From Elusimicrobia bacterium HGW-Elusimicrobia-3 (GTDB lineage: Bacteria > Elusimicrobiota > Elusimicrobia > Elusimicrobiales > UBA9959): a stretch of DNA of 64,000 nucleotides. How positions within the stretch are numbered: position 1 is the first letter of the stretch; each line of letters begins with the position of its first letter. This document shows positions 46,038-59,120 of the stretch, one piece after another. The stretch is taken from assembly GCA_002840355.1 (NCBI GenBank), contig PHAL01000009.1:1-64000 (forward strand), in the 5' to 3' direction. The translations under genes were made by a program, and so were the position numbers. The notes below the pieces were generated by a model. It saw only the letters and a list, made by a program, of their open reading frames with translations, did not search any database and was not told the origin of the DNA.

Positions 46038-47185
46038 AAGCTCCGTTCACGACAAAACCCGCGGCCGGGAGCGGCAACACGCCTGCCGCCGCGGCGGTCT
46101 TCGCCCTGCTGGTCTTCGCGCCCGCGCTGTTCTTCGCCTCGGTCATAGCGGGCAGGGAGATCAGCAGATTCTACGCGCTGGCCTGGGCGCTTTTCGCGGG
46201 GGGAACGGCCTTCGCCATCGCCTACACCGGCCGCGTTTCCTCCTGGCGCAGGCTGTTCTTCTCGGTTTCGGCGCTGGCCTTCCTGGTGCATTTCAAGCTC
46301 GGCCTGCTCTCCAAGGCGCTGGCGCCTTCCTGCCTTGCCGACGCCCCCTTCTGCCATATCGCGCTGGCGCCTTATTTCCTGAATTACCTGCGCCAACAGT
46401 ACCAGGCGCTGGTCAGCGGCGGCTGGGCGCTGTGGGGGCCGCTGTCGCTGGGCGCGCTCTGGCTGTTCGTCACGCTGGCCCTGGGCCGGGCCTGGTGCTC
46501 GTGGGCCTGCTTCTACGGAGGCATCGACGACGGGCTCAGCGCCTTGCCCAAAAAACCGCTGCTGAAAATAGACGGCTGGGCGCTGAAGGTGCGGGACCTG
46601 CCGGCGGCGCTGTTGATCTTCCTGCTGCTGGTGTCGCTGGGCTACGCGCTGCCGGTCTATTGTTTGTGGCTCTGCCCCTTCAAGCTCACCGGTTCCTTTC
46701 TCGACGGGCAGGGCTGGCTGAGGACCGCCCAGTACGCCCTGATGCTGGCCGCCCTGGCGGCGCTCGTGATAGCGCCGCTGCTGACCCGCAAGCGCTTCTT
46801 CTGCTCCTTCCTCTGCCCTTTCGCGGCCTGGCAGGCTTTCTGGGGCAGGCTGAACCCGTTCCGCCTGTCGGCCGCGGCCGACTGCAGCGGCTGCCGGAGC
46901 TGCGTGGCCGCCTGCCCGATGACGGCTATCAAGTGCGCGCCCGGCGGCAAGGCCGAGATACTTGCCTACTGCAACCTTTGCGGGCAGTGTCTGGGGGCCT
47001 GCCCGAAAAGGGGGCTGCGCTACACGGTATTCGGCCTGGACCTGCCGGCGGCCGGCGGCGCTTTCGGCGCGCTGTTCTCTGTGAAATATTTCTATGTCTT
47101 TTCCGCGCTCACGCTGGGGGCCGCTTTCTCGTCGTTATGGGCCCCGGCCGCGCTGCGGGACTTGGTTAAACTTATCTGGGGTTAG
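46034..47185 (+). CDS. NapH-like polytopic 4Fe-4S membrane protein (GTG start)
   Basis: GRAWCSWACFYG, CSFLCPFAAWQ, CSGCRSCVAACPMTAIKC, CNLCGQCLGACPKRG; multiple TM segments. Confidence 0.85.
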   Translation: MKAPFTTKPAAGSGNTPAAAAVFALLVFAPALFFASVIAGREISRFYALAWALFAGGTAFAIAYTGRVSSWRRLFFSVSALAFLVHFKLGLLSKALAPSCLADAPFCHIALAPYFLNYLRQQYQALVSGGWALWGPLSLGALWLFVTLALGRAWCSWACFYGGIDDGLSALPKKPLLKIDGWALKVRDLPAALLIFLLLVSLGYALPVYCLWLCPFKLTGSFLDGQGWLRTAQYALMLAALAALVIAPLLTRKRFFCSFLCPFAAWQAFWGRLNPFRLSAAADCSGCRSCVAACPMTAIKCAPGGKAEILAYCNLCGQCLGACPKRGLRYTVFGLDLPAAGGAFGALFSVKYFYVFSALTLGAAFSSLWAPAALRDLVKLIWG

Positions 47186-47193
47186 GAGGAAAA

Positions 47194-47388
47194 ATGAAAG
47201 ACGGTAAATGGCTGGAGCCGCGCTATACCAGCAAGGAGATCTTCGAGAAGGACTACGCCAAGCTGGACCTGTCCGGGATGGACGTGAAATGCCCCGGCTG
47301 CAAGGATTCCGTGACCCTCAACCGGAAGAATAACTTTGCCAAGGCGGCGGGCTGGTGCAAGCGCTGCAACAGGGCCGTTAACATCTAA
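47194..47388 (+). CDS. Small zinc-ribbon-like protein, unknown function
   Basis: VKCPGCKDSVTLNRKNNFAKAAGWCKRCNRAVN two CxxC. Confidence 0.7.
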   Translation: MKDGKWLEPRYTSKEIFEKDYAKLDLSGMDVKCPGCKDSVTLNRKNNFAKAAGWCKRCNRAVNI

Positions 47389-47390
47389 CG

Positions 47391-48014
47391 GTGCCAGCCC
47401 TCCTCTCCGAAGGTTTCCTGCTGGGCCTGTCCACGGGCTTCTACTGCCTGGCCTCCTGCCTGCCGCTGCTGGCGCCCTATTTGCTGGCTGAAGGCAGCAG
47501 CGCCTGGAAGTTCAACTTTGGTATTTTCCTGCAGTTCCTGGCCGGCCGTTTCGCGGCCTATATGCTGTTCGCCCTGCTGGCCTCGCTGGCCGGCCAGGCC
47601 GGCCGCTACGCCCTGCCGGCCTGGGCGCTGCCGCTGTGCATGGCCGGCTGCGGCTTGCTCATGGTATTCCTGGCCGCCGCCAGGGTGCGGGGGGAAGCGG
47701 CCCCCTGCCTGCTGAAGCGGGATATTAACCCGTACTTCAAGCGCCTGCCGCTGGCCCTGGGTTTCCTGACCGGCATCAATATCTGCCCGCCTTTCGCGGC
47801 CGGCTTCATCCGCCTGCTGGAACTGGCCGACATCATGAAGGGCTTCTCCTACTTCGGCGGCTTCTTCGTCGCCACCTCCCTGTTCATCTCCCCGGTGCTT
47901 CTGGGTACCCCTTGGATAGGCCGCCGCGCCAACGAGATCGGCCGCCTGACCCTGCTGCTGGCCGGCTTGTGGTACCTGGCGCTGGGCCTGAATGGTTTAA
48001 TAGCCTTGTATTGA
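47391..48014 (+). CDS. SafE/CcdA-like membrane protein (GTG start)
   Basis: Six-TM-like; GLSTGFYCLASCLPLLAPYL and LALGFLTGINICPPF Cys-Pro motifs. Confidence 0.7.
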   Translation: MPALLSEGFLLGLSTGFYCLASCLPLLAPYLLAEGSSAWKFNFGIFLQFLAGRFAAYMLFALLASLAGQAGRYALPAWALPLCMAGCGLLMVFLAAARVRGEAAPCLLKRDINPYFKRLPLALGFLTGINICPPFAAGFIRLLELADIMKGFSYFGGFFVATSLFISPVLLGTPWIGRRANEIGRLTLLLAGLWYLALGLNGLIALY

Positions 48015-48061
48015 TATTTGTCATAGGCCCTATAGCCCATATAGAAGTGGGCCTTTTGGTC

Positions 48062-48090
48062 TTGATAAATTTGCTTTTCAGGCCTATAAT
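48062..48090 (+). promoter_or_regulatory. Sigma70-like promoter of M14 peptidase gene
   Basis: TTGATA, 17-nt spacer, TATAAT. Confidence 0.55.
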
Positions 48091-48133
48091 TTATACATTG
48101 ATAATAGTCAACAGCGCAGCGGAGGCTTCTAAC

Positions 48134-49423
48134 ATGCGGAATACGCTTTTCATCTTTGTCCTGCTGGCCGTCAGCGCCTGCCCCGCGGCAGCGGCCGATA
48201 ACCTCAACGTCTCCTACGAGCAGCTGCTGCGCGAGATCACCACCCCGCCGGCTTCCGCCTCGGCTCCCGAAGCCAAAGCCGCTTTCGCGGCACAGGCCGA
48301 GGGCCGCTACTGGGTGACCATAAAAGCCTCCGACAAACGCGAGCGCACCGCGCTGCTCGAAGCCGGTTTCGACATCGTGGAAGTAGAGAAGGACCGCGTG
48401 TCCGGCATCGCCGGCCCCGAACTGGACGGCCTGCTCTCCTCCAAATCCGTCACCGTGCTCGGCAAGACCCCGCTCGCCGCTTACGCCTCCTCCTTCACCA
48501 AGGATTTCCCGTCGCAGGACGCGATCTACCACAACTACCAGGAGACCACCGACCTGCTGCGCAGTCTGGCCGCCGCCAATTCCGACATAGCCTCGCTCTT
48601 CTCCATCGGCAAATCCGTGGAGGGCCGCGATATCTGGTGCCTGCGCATCAACTCCGGCGCCAAGGGGGAAACGCCCAGTTCCAAGCCGGGCGCCTTTTTC
48701 CTGGGCAACATACACGCCCGCGAGCACCTGGCCAACGAAGTGCCGCTGCTGTTCGCCGCCTGGCTGCTTGAGCACCGCAACGACGCCGAGGCTAAAAAAT
48801 ATATTTCCTCGCTGGATATCTACGTGGTCCCGATGGGCAACCCCGACGGCGCCGAGTACGACATCAAGACCGGCAACTACCAGTATTACCGCAAGAACAT
48901 GGCCAAGAACGCCGGCGGTTCCCGCGGCGTGGACCTGAACCGCAATTTCGACTCTTGGTGGTGCGAGGCCGGCGCCTCCAGCTATCCCGGCGCGGACACC
49001 TACTGCGGCCCCCGGGCCTTCTCCGAGCCGGAGAGCCAGCACATCAAGCGCTTCATGGAGACCCGCCGCAACATCCGGACGCATATCAGCTACCACACCT
49101 ACGGCAGCCTAATCCTGTACCCCTGGGGCGGCAGCGACGATAACGTGCCCGACGAGCGCGACCGCAAAGTCTTTATAAAGGCCGGCGACGCGATGGGTAA
49201 ACTGACCGGCTACTACTCCCAGAAGTCCAGCGACATGTACGTGGCCACCGGCGACAGCGCCGACTGGGCCTACGCCGCCACCGGCGCCTTCGCCTTCACC
49301 TTCGAGCTGGAGGGCCGCGGCTTCTATCCCGGCTCGGCCATCGTCAAGACTTCGGTGGAGAAGAACGTGAAGGCCGGGCTCTACCTGCTGAGCATTACCG
49401 ACAATCCGTATAAAGTGATCTGA
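48134..49423 (+). CDS. M14-family zinc carboxypeptidase
   Basis: GNIHAREHLANEV (HxxE), NPDGAEY, RGVDLNRNFDSWW; signal peptide at 48134. Confidence 0.9.
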   Translation: MRNTLFIFVLLAVSACPAAAADNLNVSYEQLLREITTPPASASAPEAKAAFAAQAEGRYWVTIKASDKRERTALLEAGFDIVEVEKDRVSGIAGPELDGLLSSKSVTVLGKTPLAAYASSFTKDFPSQDAIYHNYQETTDLLRSLAAANSDIASLFSIGKSVEGRDIWCLRINSGAKGETPSSKPGAFFLGNIHAREHLANEVPLLFAAWLLEHRNDAEAKKYISSLDIYVVPMGNPDGAEYDIKTGNYQYYRKNMAKNAGGSRGVDLNRNFDSWWCEAGASSYPGADTYCGPRAFSEPESQHIKRFMETRRNIRTHISYHTYGSLILYPWGGSDDNVPDERDRKVFIKAGDAMGKLTGYYSQKSSDMYVATGDSADWAYAATGAFAFTFELEGRGFYPGSAIVKTSVEKNVKAGLYLLSITDNPYKVI

Positions 49424-49437
49424 AATAGGCGCCCCCG

Positions 49438-49467
49438 AAAGGCCCGGTTCACGCCGGGCCTTTTCAT
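49438..49467 (+). terminator. Rho-independent terminator
   Basis: aaaggcccggttcacgccgggccttttcatttt. Confidence 0.8.
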
Positions 49468-49517
49468 TTTACGGGGTTTGACCGACGGGGGAGATATAAG
49501 ATAGGATTTTTTCAGCG

Positions 49518-49937
49518 ATGATAACCTACCGCTTCCTCAAGCGTCCCGACGCGAAAACCAGGGCCCAGCTGATAGAGATCTACCGCGAGCAGGGCTGGTG
49601 GTCCAGGGGCGACAAGCCCGCCCTGCTGGGCGGCATCCTCAGGGGGAGCCGCCTCTTCCTGGCGGCCTTCGAAGGCGGCCGGGCGGTGGGCATGGCCAGG
49701 GCGATCGACGCCCATTCCCGCGAAGCCTATATCCACGACGTGGCGGTGCTTAAAGCCACCCGCGGCCGCGACATCGGCTCGCAGCTGGTGCGCCGGCTGG
49801 TGAAGCGCCTGCGGGCGGGCGGGATCAAGTGGGTGGGGCTGATAGCCAGCTCCGGTTCGGCGCCTTTCTACCGCTCCCTCGGTTTCCGCTCGCCGCCGGA
49901 CGCCGAAGCCATGATGCTGGGCGGCCCCCATGCTTAA
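49518..49937 (+). CDS. GNAT-family N-acetyltransferase
   Basis: YIHDVAVLKATRGRDIGSQLVRRLV and ASSGSAPFYRSLGF. Confidence 0.85.
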   Translation: MITYRFLKRPDAKTRAQLIEIYREQGWWSRGDKPALLGGILRGSRLFLAAFEGGRAVGMARAIDAHSREAYIHDVAVLKATRGRDIGSQLVRRLVKRLRAGGIKWVGLIASSGSAPFYRSLGFRSPPDAEAMMLGGPHA

Positions 49938-50835
49938 GAAGATCACCCCCGGCGACTACGCCCGGCTGAAACCCTACTTCGACGCTCAGCTCTACCCGCT
50001 CTGCCCCTACTCGCTGGCCTCGATGATAATCTGGAGCGGCTGCGTGCACGAGGCCTTCTGGCGCGAGGAGAACGGCACACTCTTCCTTTCCGAGATAGAT
50101 ATCGGGGAGCCCAAACAGGGGCGCCTGCTGCTGCCCATATTGCGCCCCTTCCGCTACCCCACGCCCAAGGAGTTGGCGGACTCGGCCCGCGCGCTGGGCT
50201 TTGGGGAGTATCACTATGTGCCGCAGGATTACGTGGAGATCATCGGCCCCGAAAGCATAGCCGCTTATTTCACCGTCACCGAGGAGAGCGGTTACGGGGA
50301 TTATATCTACAACGCCGCCGACATGGCGCACCTTAAAGGCCACAAGTACTCGCGCAAGCGCAACATGATAGCCCAGTTCTGCAAGGCCGCCGGCCCCGGC
50401 GTCAAGGTGCACCCGCTGCAGGGCGCCTGGCTGGAGAAATGCCTGCGGGTCTTCGACGACTGGCAGACGCGCCAGGGCGGCCCGGTGATCGCCGATATCC
50501 CCAACTGCGAGCGCAAGGCCATCGTGAACGGCCTGACGCATTTCAGGGAGCTGGGGATGAGCGGCGTGGCGGTGGAGGCCGGCGGCCGCGTGGCCGGCTT
50601 CGCTTTCGGGTCGCGCCTGACGGCCGACACCTGGACGCTCAATTTTGAAAAGGCCGACGCGGCGGTGAAGGGGCTGTACCAGTTCCTCGACAGCGAGGCG
50701 GCCAAGGCCGTGCCGGCGGAGTACCGGTTCATCAACAAAGAGAACGACCTGGGCCTGCCGGGGCTCAGGAAGGCCAAGGAGTCGTATTACCCGGCGCGTT
50801 TAGTGAAGTCCTACATTCTGGGTCTGAAAGCCTGA
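49930..50835 (+). CDS. DUF2156 (LPG_synthase_C-like) protein
   Basis: YIYNAADMAHLKGHKYSRKRNMIAQF and GLYQFLDSEAAKAVPAEYRFINKENDLGLPGLRKAKESYYPARLV. Confidence 0.8.
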   Translation: MLKKITPGDYARLKPYFDAQLYPLCPYSLASMIIWSGCVHEAFWREENGTLFLSEIDIGEPKQGRLLLPILRPFRYPTPKELADSARALGFGEYHYVPQDYVEIIGPESIAAYFTVTEESGYGDYIYNAADMAHLKGHKYSRKRNMIAQFCKAAGPGVKVHPLQGAWLEKCLRVFDDWQTRQGGPVIADIPNCERKAIVNGLTHFRELGMSGVAVEAGGRVAGFAFGSRLTADTWTLNFEKADAAVKGLYQFLDSEAAKAVPAEYRFINKENDLGLPGLRKAKESYYPARLVKSYILGLKA

Positions 50836-50862
50836 GCGCAGCGCCCGGGCCAGGGGGGGAAC

Positions 50863-51645
50863 ATGCATACCGAAGAGAAGAACGGTCTTAAGCTGCTGCG
50901 CTTCGACGCTTTCAAGGGCCTGGCTGGCCTGGATTGCGCCGTGGCGACGCGCCAGGGCGGCGTCAGCCCCGGTCCCTACGCGGGGCTGAACCTGGGGGCC
51001 GGCACCGGCGACAAGATAGAGAACGTGGAAGAGAACCTGGCGCTGCTCTGCGCGGCGCTGGGGGCCGAACCGGCCCGCCTGGGCCGCATGCGCCAGCGCC
51101 ACACGGCCAACGTGGCCGTGATCGAGTCCGGCGGCGGAACGCCTCCGGACAATACCGACGCGCTGGTCACGTCCGCGCCCGGCGTGCCGCTGCTGGCCCT
51201 CTCGGCCGACTGCGCGCTCACCGTCTTCTACGACCCGGCCCATAAGGCGCTGGCCGTGGTACACAGCGGCTGGCGCGGGGCGCTGCTCGACGTCTACGGG
51301 GCCACGCTGGCCGCCATGCGGCTGCGCTACGGCACGCGTCCGGCCGACGTTGTGGCGGGCGTTTCTCCCATGATCTCGGCCGCGCATTACCCGGTAAAGG
51401 AAGATTTCCTGGAAAAACTGCAGACCTTCTACCCCGGCGGCGCCGACAAGCATTTCCTCACGCTGAGGGAAGGGCGGCATTTTTTCAATTTGAGGGAATT
51501 GCTGCGGCTGCGGCTGGAGGCGCTGGGCGTGGGCAAGTACGAGTTCATGCACCTGTGCACCTACGCCGAGAAGGAAATGTTCTATTCGTGGCGGCGCGAC
51601 GGGGAGAAGACCGGCAGGTTCGGCCTGCTGGCCCTGCTCACTTGA
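50863..51645 (+). CDS. pgeF: YfiH/PgeF-family (laccase-domain, purine nucleoside phosphorylase-like) protein
   Basis: ATRQGGVSPGPYAGLNLG, ALSADCALTVFYDP, AVVHSGWRGAL. Confidence 0.85.
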   Translation: MHTEEKNGLKLLRFDAFKGLAGLDCAVATRQGGVSPGPYAGLNLGAGTGDKIENVEENLALLCAALGAEPARLGRMRQRHTANVAVIESGGGTPPDNTDALVTSAPGVPLLALSADCALTVFYDPAHKALAVVHSGWRGALLDVYGATLAAMRLRYGTRPADVVAGVSPMISAAHYPVKEDFLEKLQTFYPGGADKHFLTLREGRHFFNLRELLRLRLEALGVGKYEFMHLCTYAEKEMFYSWRRDGEKTGRFGLLALLT

Positions 51646-52408
51646 GCATGTCCCAGGCTATCTTGGCCAGCAGCGCGGCCGAGACGCTGAGCAGCATGGG
51701 CCTTATCACCCACCCGCCGCGCTTGAGCGCCACGTGCGCCCCGGCATAATTGCCGGCCATGCCCGCCAGGCCCATGGCCAGGCCTAATTTTATATCCACG
51801 GCGCCCAGCCACAGGAAGGCGGCCAGCGCCGCCAGGTTGGAGACCAAATTGAGCAGTTTGGCCAGCGCCGTGGCGCGCAGCAGGTCGTAGCCGCAGAGCC
51901 GGGCGAAGCCCACCGCCAGGAAGGTGCCGGTACCCGGCCCCAGCAGCCCGTCGTAAAAACTCACCCCGAAGGCCAGCCCGCCCGAGCGCCGCAGGAGCGA
52001 CGCCTCCGAGCGCGCCCGGCTGGTGTCGGCCAGGCCGAACTTCCGGCGCGCGGCCAGGAACACCGCGATCGGCGGGAGCAGCACTATCAGCAGGTAGCGT
52101 ATGGCTTCTGGCGGCACCAGCGAGATCAGGCGCGCGCCCAGGTAGGAGCCGCCGGCGGCCAGCACGACCAGGATGAACAGGAAGTCCAGGCCGAAGCGGG
52201 CCTCTTTGATCATCTTGGCCGCCGCCACGGCCGTGCCCATGGACGAGGAGAGCTTGTTGGTGCCCAGCAGCAGCGCGGGGTTGAGCCCGAAGGCCAGGTA
52301 GGCCGGCAGGGTTATGAGGCCTCCTCCGCCGGCGATGGAATCCACGAAGCCGGCCAGGAAGACCAGCAGCGTGAGGGGCAGATAGGGTTGGGCGTGCAGC
52401 AGTTCCAT
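51638..52408 (-). CDS. TauE/SafE-family sulfite-exporter-like membrane protein
   Basis: FLAGFVDSIAGGGGLITLPAYL, LLGTNKLSSSMGT motifs. Confidence 0.9.
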   Translation of the reverse strand: MELLHAQPYLPLTLLVFLAGFVDSIAGGGGLITLPAYLAFGLNPALLLGTNKLSSSMGTAVAAAKMIKEARFGLDFLFILVVLAAGGSYLGARLISLVPPEAIRYLLIVLLPPIAVFLAARRKFGLADTSRARSEASLLRRSGGLAFGVSFYDGLLGPGTGTFLAVGFARLCGYDLLRATALAKLLNLVSNLAALAAFLWLGAVDIKLGLAMGLAGMAGNYAGAHVALKRGGWVIRPMLLSVSAALLAKIAWDMLK

Positions 52409-52410
52409 GT

Positions 52411-55770
<3,360 letters not shown>

Positions 55771-55908
55771 CGTATAACCCCGTTCTGCGCCAGGACCCCG
55801 GTCTGGCGCGCAAACCCGTATGATACAAAATAACCGGGGGGCTCCTCTTTGCGGCGCGGGCGCATAATATGTAGAATTAAAAATCAAATTATAAGAGGCG
55901 GTGGCTAT

Positions 55909-57654
55909 ATGGAAAAAGACTCCAACCTTGAAAACCTCAGGAACACGATAGAGATCTCCGGCGGGGGCAAGCGGGTGGACCTGCTGCTCAAGAACGCCCG
56001 GGTGGTCAACACTTTCTCAGGCGACATCCACCGCACCCACGTGGCCATTCACGGCGGCAAGGTGGTAGGCTTCGGCGACTACAAGGCCAAGGCTGTCATG
56101 GACCTCAAAGGCGCCTACCTCGCGCCCGGCTTCATAGACGGCCACGTGCACATAGAGAGCTCCATGGTGAAGGTGCCCGAGTTCGCCCGCACCGTGCTGC
56201 CCTGCGGCACCACCTCCGTGGTCATCGATCCGCACGAGATCGCCAACGTGCTGGGCCTCGACGGCATCAAGTACATGCTGTCTTCCAGCCTCAACGCGAT
56301 GCTGGGCGTGTACGTGATGCTGCCCTCCTGCGTGCCGGCCACCGCTCTCGAGACCGCCGGCGCCGAGCTGGACGCCCACGACCTGTCGCTGCTGCTGGGC
56401 GACGAGCGCGTGCTGGGCATCGGCGAGATGATGAATTACCCAGGAGTGATCCACCGCGACCGCGGCGTGCTGGAGAAGCTCGCCATCGCCAGGAACAAGG
56501 TGATAGACGGCCACGCGCCGATGCTGCACGGCAAGCAGCTGTACGCCTACGTATCGGCCGGCATCAAGAGCGACCACGAGTGCACCGACGTGAAGGAAGC
56601 CGCCGAGAAGCTGCGCGCCGGCATGTACATCATGATCCGCGAGGGTACGGCGGCCAAGAACCTCAAGAACCTGCTGCCGCTGGTGAACTCCGAGAATTCC
56701 CGCAAGTTCCTCTTCGTTACCGACGACCGCCACCTAGAGGACATCGAAAGGCAGGGGCATATAGACTACCTGGTGCGCACCGCCATCAAGCTGGGCGTGG
56801 ACCCGATCCGCGCCATACAGATGGCCACCATCAACACCGCCGAGTATTTCGGCCTCAAGAACCTGGGCGCCATCGCCCCCGGCTACCAGGCCGACCTGGT
56901 GATACTGCAGGACCTCAAGAGCCTCAAGATCACCAAGGTGTTCAAGCAGGGCCGGCTGGTGGCCAGCGACCGCAAGATCACCCCCGGCATCATCAAGGAC
57001 TACGAGGGCAAGACCCGCGGCACCGTGAACGTGAAATGGATAGAGCACGAGGACTTCGCGCTGAAGGCGCAGGGCCCCTACGCCAAGGTCATCAACGTCA
57101 TTCCCGACCAGATCGTCACCAAGACCAGCGTGGAGAAGGTCAAGCAGGACGGCGGCTACGTCTCCTCCGACACCGACCGCGACATCCTCAAGATAGCGGT
57201 GATAGAGCGACACATGGCCAGCGGCCGCATAGCGCTGGGCCTGGTGAAGGGCTTCGGCCTCAAGAAGGGCGCCATCGCCTCCTCGGTCTCGCACGACTCG
57301 CACAATATCGTCGTCATCGGCACGCACGACGGGGACATGTACACCGCCGCCGTGCAGGTGGTCAAGATGCAGGGCGGCATAGTGGCCGCGCTCAACGGCC
57401 AGGTGCTCGAAGCCCTGCCGCTGCCCGTGGCCGGCCTGATGAGCGACCGCTCCTCCGAGTTCGTGCGCGAGAAGCTCAAGCGCCTCGCCGAGACCGCCAA
57501 GGCCCTGGGCTCGCGGCTCAGCGACCCGTTCATGGCCATGGCCTTCCTGACGCTGCCGCCCATCCCCGAGCTGCGCATCACCGACCGCGGCGTCATCGAC
57601 GCCGTAAACTTCAAGGTGACCGACCTGTTCGCCAAGGGGCCCAAAACCAAATGA
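55909..57654 (+). CDS. ade: Adenine deaminase
   Basis: FIDGHVHIESSMV, VIDPHEIANVLG, SDHECTDV, DRHLEDIERQGHIDYLVR, SHDSHNIVVIG. Confidence 0.93.
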   Translation: MEKDSNLENLRNTIEISGGGKRVDLLLKNARVVNTFSGDIHRTHVAIHGGKVVGFGDYKAKAVMDLKGAYLAPGFIDGHVHIESSMVKVPEFARTVLPCGTTSVVIDPHEIANVLGLDGIKYMLSSSLNAMLGVYVMLPSCVPATALETAGAELDAHDLSLLLGDERVLGIGEMMNYPGVIHRDRGVLEKLAIARNKVIDGHAPMLHGKQLYAYVSAGIKSDHECTDVKEAAEKLRAGMYIMIREGTAAKNLKNLLPLVNSENSRKFLFVTDDRHLEDIERQGHIDYLVRTAIKLGVDPIRAIQMATINTAEYFGLKNLGAIAPGYQADLVILQDLKSLKITKVFKQGRLVASDRKITPGIIKDYEGKTRGTVNVKWIEHEDFALKAQGPYAKVINVIPDQIVTKTSVEKVKQDGGYVSSDTDRDILKIAVIERHMASGRIALGLVKGFGLKKGAIASSVSHDSHNIVVIGTHDGDMYTAAVQVVKMQGGIVAALNGQVLEALPLPVAGLMSDRSSEFVREKLKRLAETAKALGSRLSDPFMAMAFLTLPPIPELRITDRGVIDAVNFKVTDLFAKGPKTK

Positions 57655-58826
57655 GGCTGCTGGCCGCTCTGCCGCTGCTCGCGCTCTGCTGCGCGCCGTC
57701 CCTGGCGGCGCAGCTGGAGCGCGGGCCGTACCTGGAGAATATGACCAGGGACATGGTCACTGTGCGCTTCAGGGTGGACGCGGCCAGCCAGGCTTGGCTG
57801 TCCTACGGCGCGGCGCCGGACTGCGAGCGCTTCCTGACCCCGACCACGGCGGTGAAGGAACAGAAGGTGCCGCTGTTCGGCCTGCTGCCAGATACCACCC
57901 ATTGCTACCGCCTCTACCTGCCCGCCGAGGCCAGCACCGCCGTCTACAAGGCCTTCGAGGGTTCGTTCACCACTTTCCGCGGCGAGGACAAGCCCTACTT
58001 CAATTTCCTCGCCTTCGGGGATTCGGGTTCCGGCTCCGAGGAGCAGCTGGCGCTGGCCGCGCAGATGGCCCGGTTCAGCCCGGACTTCGTGCTGCATACC
58101 GGCGACGTGCTGTCCGAGGGCCTGGAAGAAATGGCCGACGAGGAATATTTCCAGCCCTACGCCCCGCTGCTGGCGCGCGCGCCGTTCTTCCTGGCGCTGG
58201 GCAACCACGATTACGGCCGCGACCTGAAGACGCCGGCGGGCAGGGGCTTCCTGCGCGCGAACTTCACGCCGTTCCACAGCACGCCGCTGACCGGCATGCC
58301 ACCCCATTATTATTTCTTCGACGTCGCTCACGCGCGGTTCTTCGTGCTCGACACCAACGACTTCTACGGCGCCAAGTTCGCGCCCGTGCTGACGCCCGGT
58401 TCCAAGCAGTATAAGTGGCTGGAGCGGTTCCTCTACAAGTCGGCCGACAAGACCTGGAAGTTCGTCGTGGTGCACGAGCCGCTCTATTCCACCGGCGCTC
58501 ACGGCCCCACCGAGCAGTTGGTAGCCGCGCTGGAGCCGCTGCTGCACAAGTACAAGGTGGACCTGGTGCTGCAGGGTCACGACCACAATTACGAGCGCAC
58601 GCACCCGGTGAAGGAAGGCCTGGTGGACCAGGCCGGGGGGATAACCTACCTCACGCTGGCCGGCGGCGGCTCGCCGCTCTACATCCAGCGCCGCAACGAG
58701 GACTGGTCCGCCAAGTTCCTGCCGGTCTACCATTTCGCCGTCTTCGACGTGAAGGACAAGCACCTCAAGATGACGGTCTACGACAAGGCCGGAGACGTAG
58801 TGGATACTTTTGAAATGCAGAAATAG
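57651..58826 (+). CDS. Secreted metallophosphoesterase (purple-acid-phosphatase-like)
   Basis: FGDSGSG, HTGDVL, GNHDYGRD, LQGHDHNYERTHP; signal peptide; 4-bp overlap with ade. Confidence 0.9.
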   Translation: MRLLAALPLLALCCAPSLAAQLERGPYLENMTRDMVTVRFRVDAASQAWLSYGAAPDCERFLTPTTAVKEQKVPLFGLLPDTTHCYRLYLPAEASTAVYKAFEGSFTTFRGEDKPYFNFLAFGDSGSGSEEQLALAAQMARFSPDFVLHTGDVLSEGLEEMADEEYFQPYAPLLARAPFFLALGNHDYGRDLKTPAGRGFLRANFTPFHSTPLTGMPPHYYFFDVAHARFFVLDTNDFYGAKFAPVLTPGSKQYKWLERFLYKSADKTWKFVVVHEPLYSTGAHGPTEQLVAALEPLLHKYKVDLVLQGHDHNYERTHPVKEGLVDQAGGITYLTLAGGGSPLYIQRRNEDWSAKFLPVYHFAVFDVKDKHLKMTVYDKAGDVVDTFEMQK

Positions 58827-58923
58827 TTTTAACTTGCTTTGTCCCGCTACCCGCTATGGCATTCTGGGTCCGATAGCCGTCTGGCGGTTCGTGGAATAGT
58901 CCCGGGTCAAAAAGGACCTGCTG

Positions 58924-58953
58924 AAAAAAGCACGACGAGAGTCGTGCTTTTTT
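58924..58953 (+). terminator. Rho-independent terminator
   Basis: gaaaaaagcacgac-gaga-gtcgtgcttttttat. Confidence 0.85.
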
Positions 58954-59004
58954 ATTCGCCTGGGGATTCAGTAGAGGCGCTTTGTTCCGCCATGGGCAGC
59001 GAAA

Positions 59005-59025
59005 ATGAAAAGCGGGAGCTTTTGC
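59005..59025 (-). terminator. Possible terminator for the minus-strand PFK gene
   Basis: Minus strand: aaaagc-tccc-gcttttcattttc. Confidence 0.4.
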
Positions 59026-59120
59026 TGTCTGTTACGCATTATTGAGCCGGAAAATCGCCAGCGAAGGCAGAGCAGGACCGGCGGCGAAAGCGCGGAAGCT
59101 GACAGCGCCAAGAAGCTGTT

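Noticed and set aside
58840-58930. Possible tRNA-like segment (ggttcgtggaatagtcccgggtc)
   Set aside because: No cloverleaf with acceptor stem and anticodon arm could be drawn.
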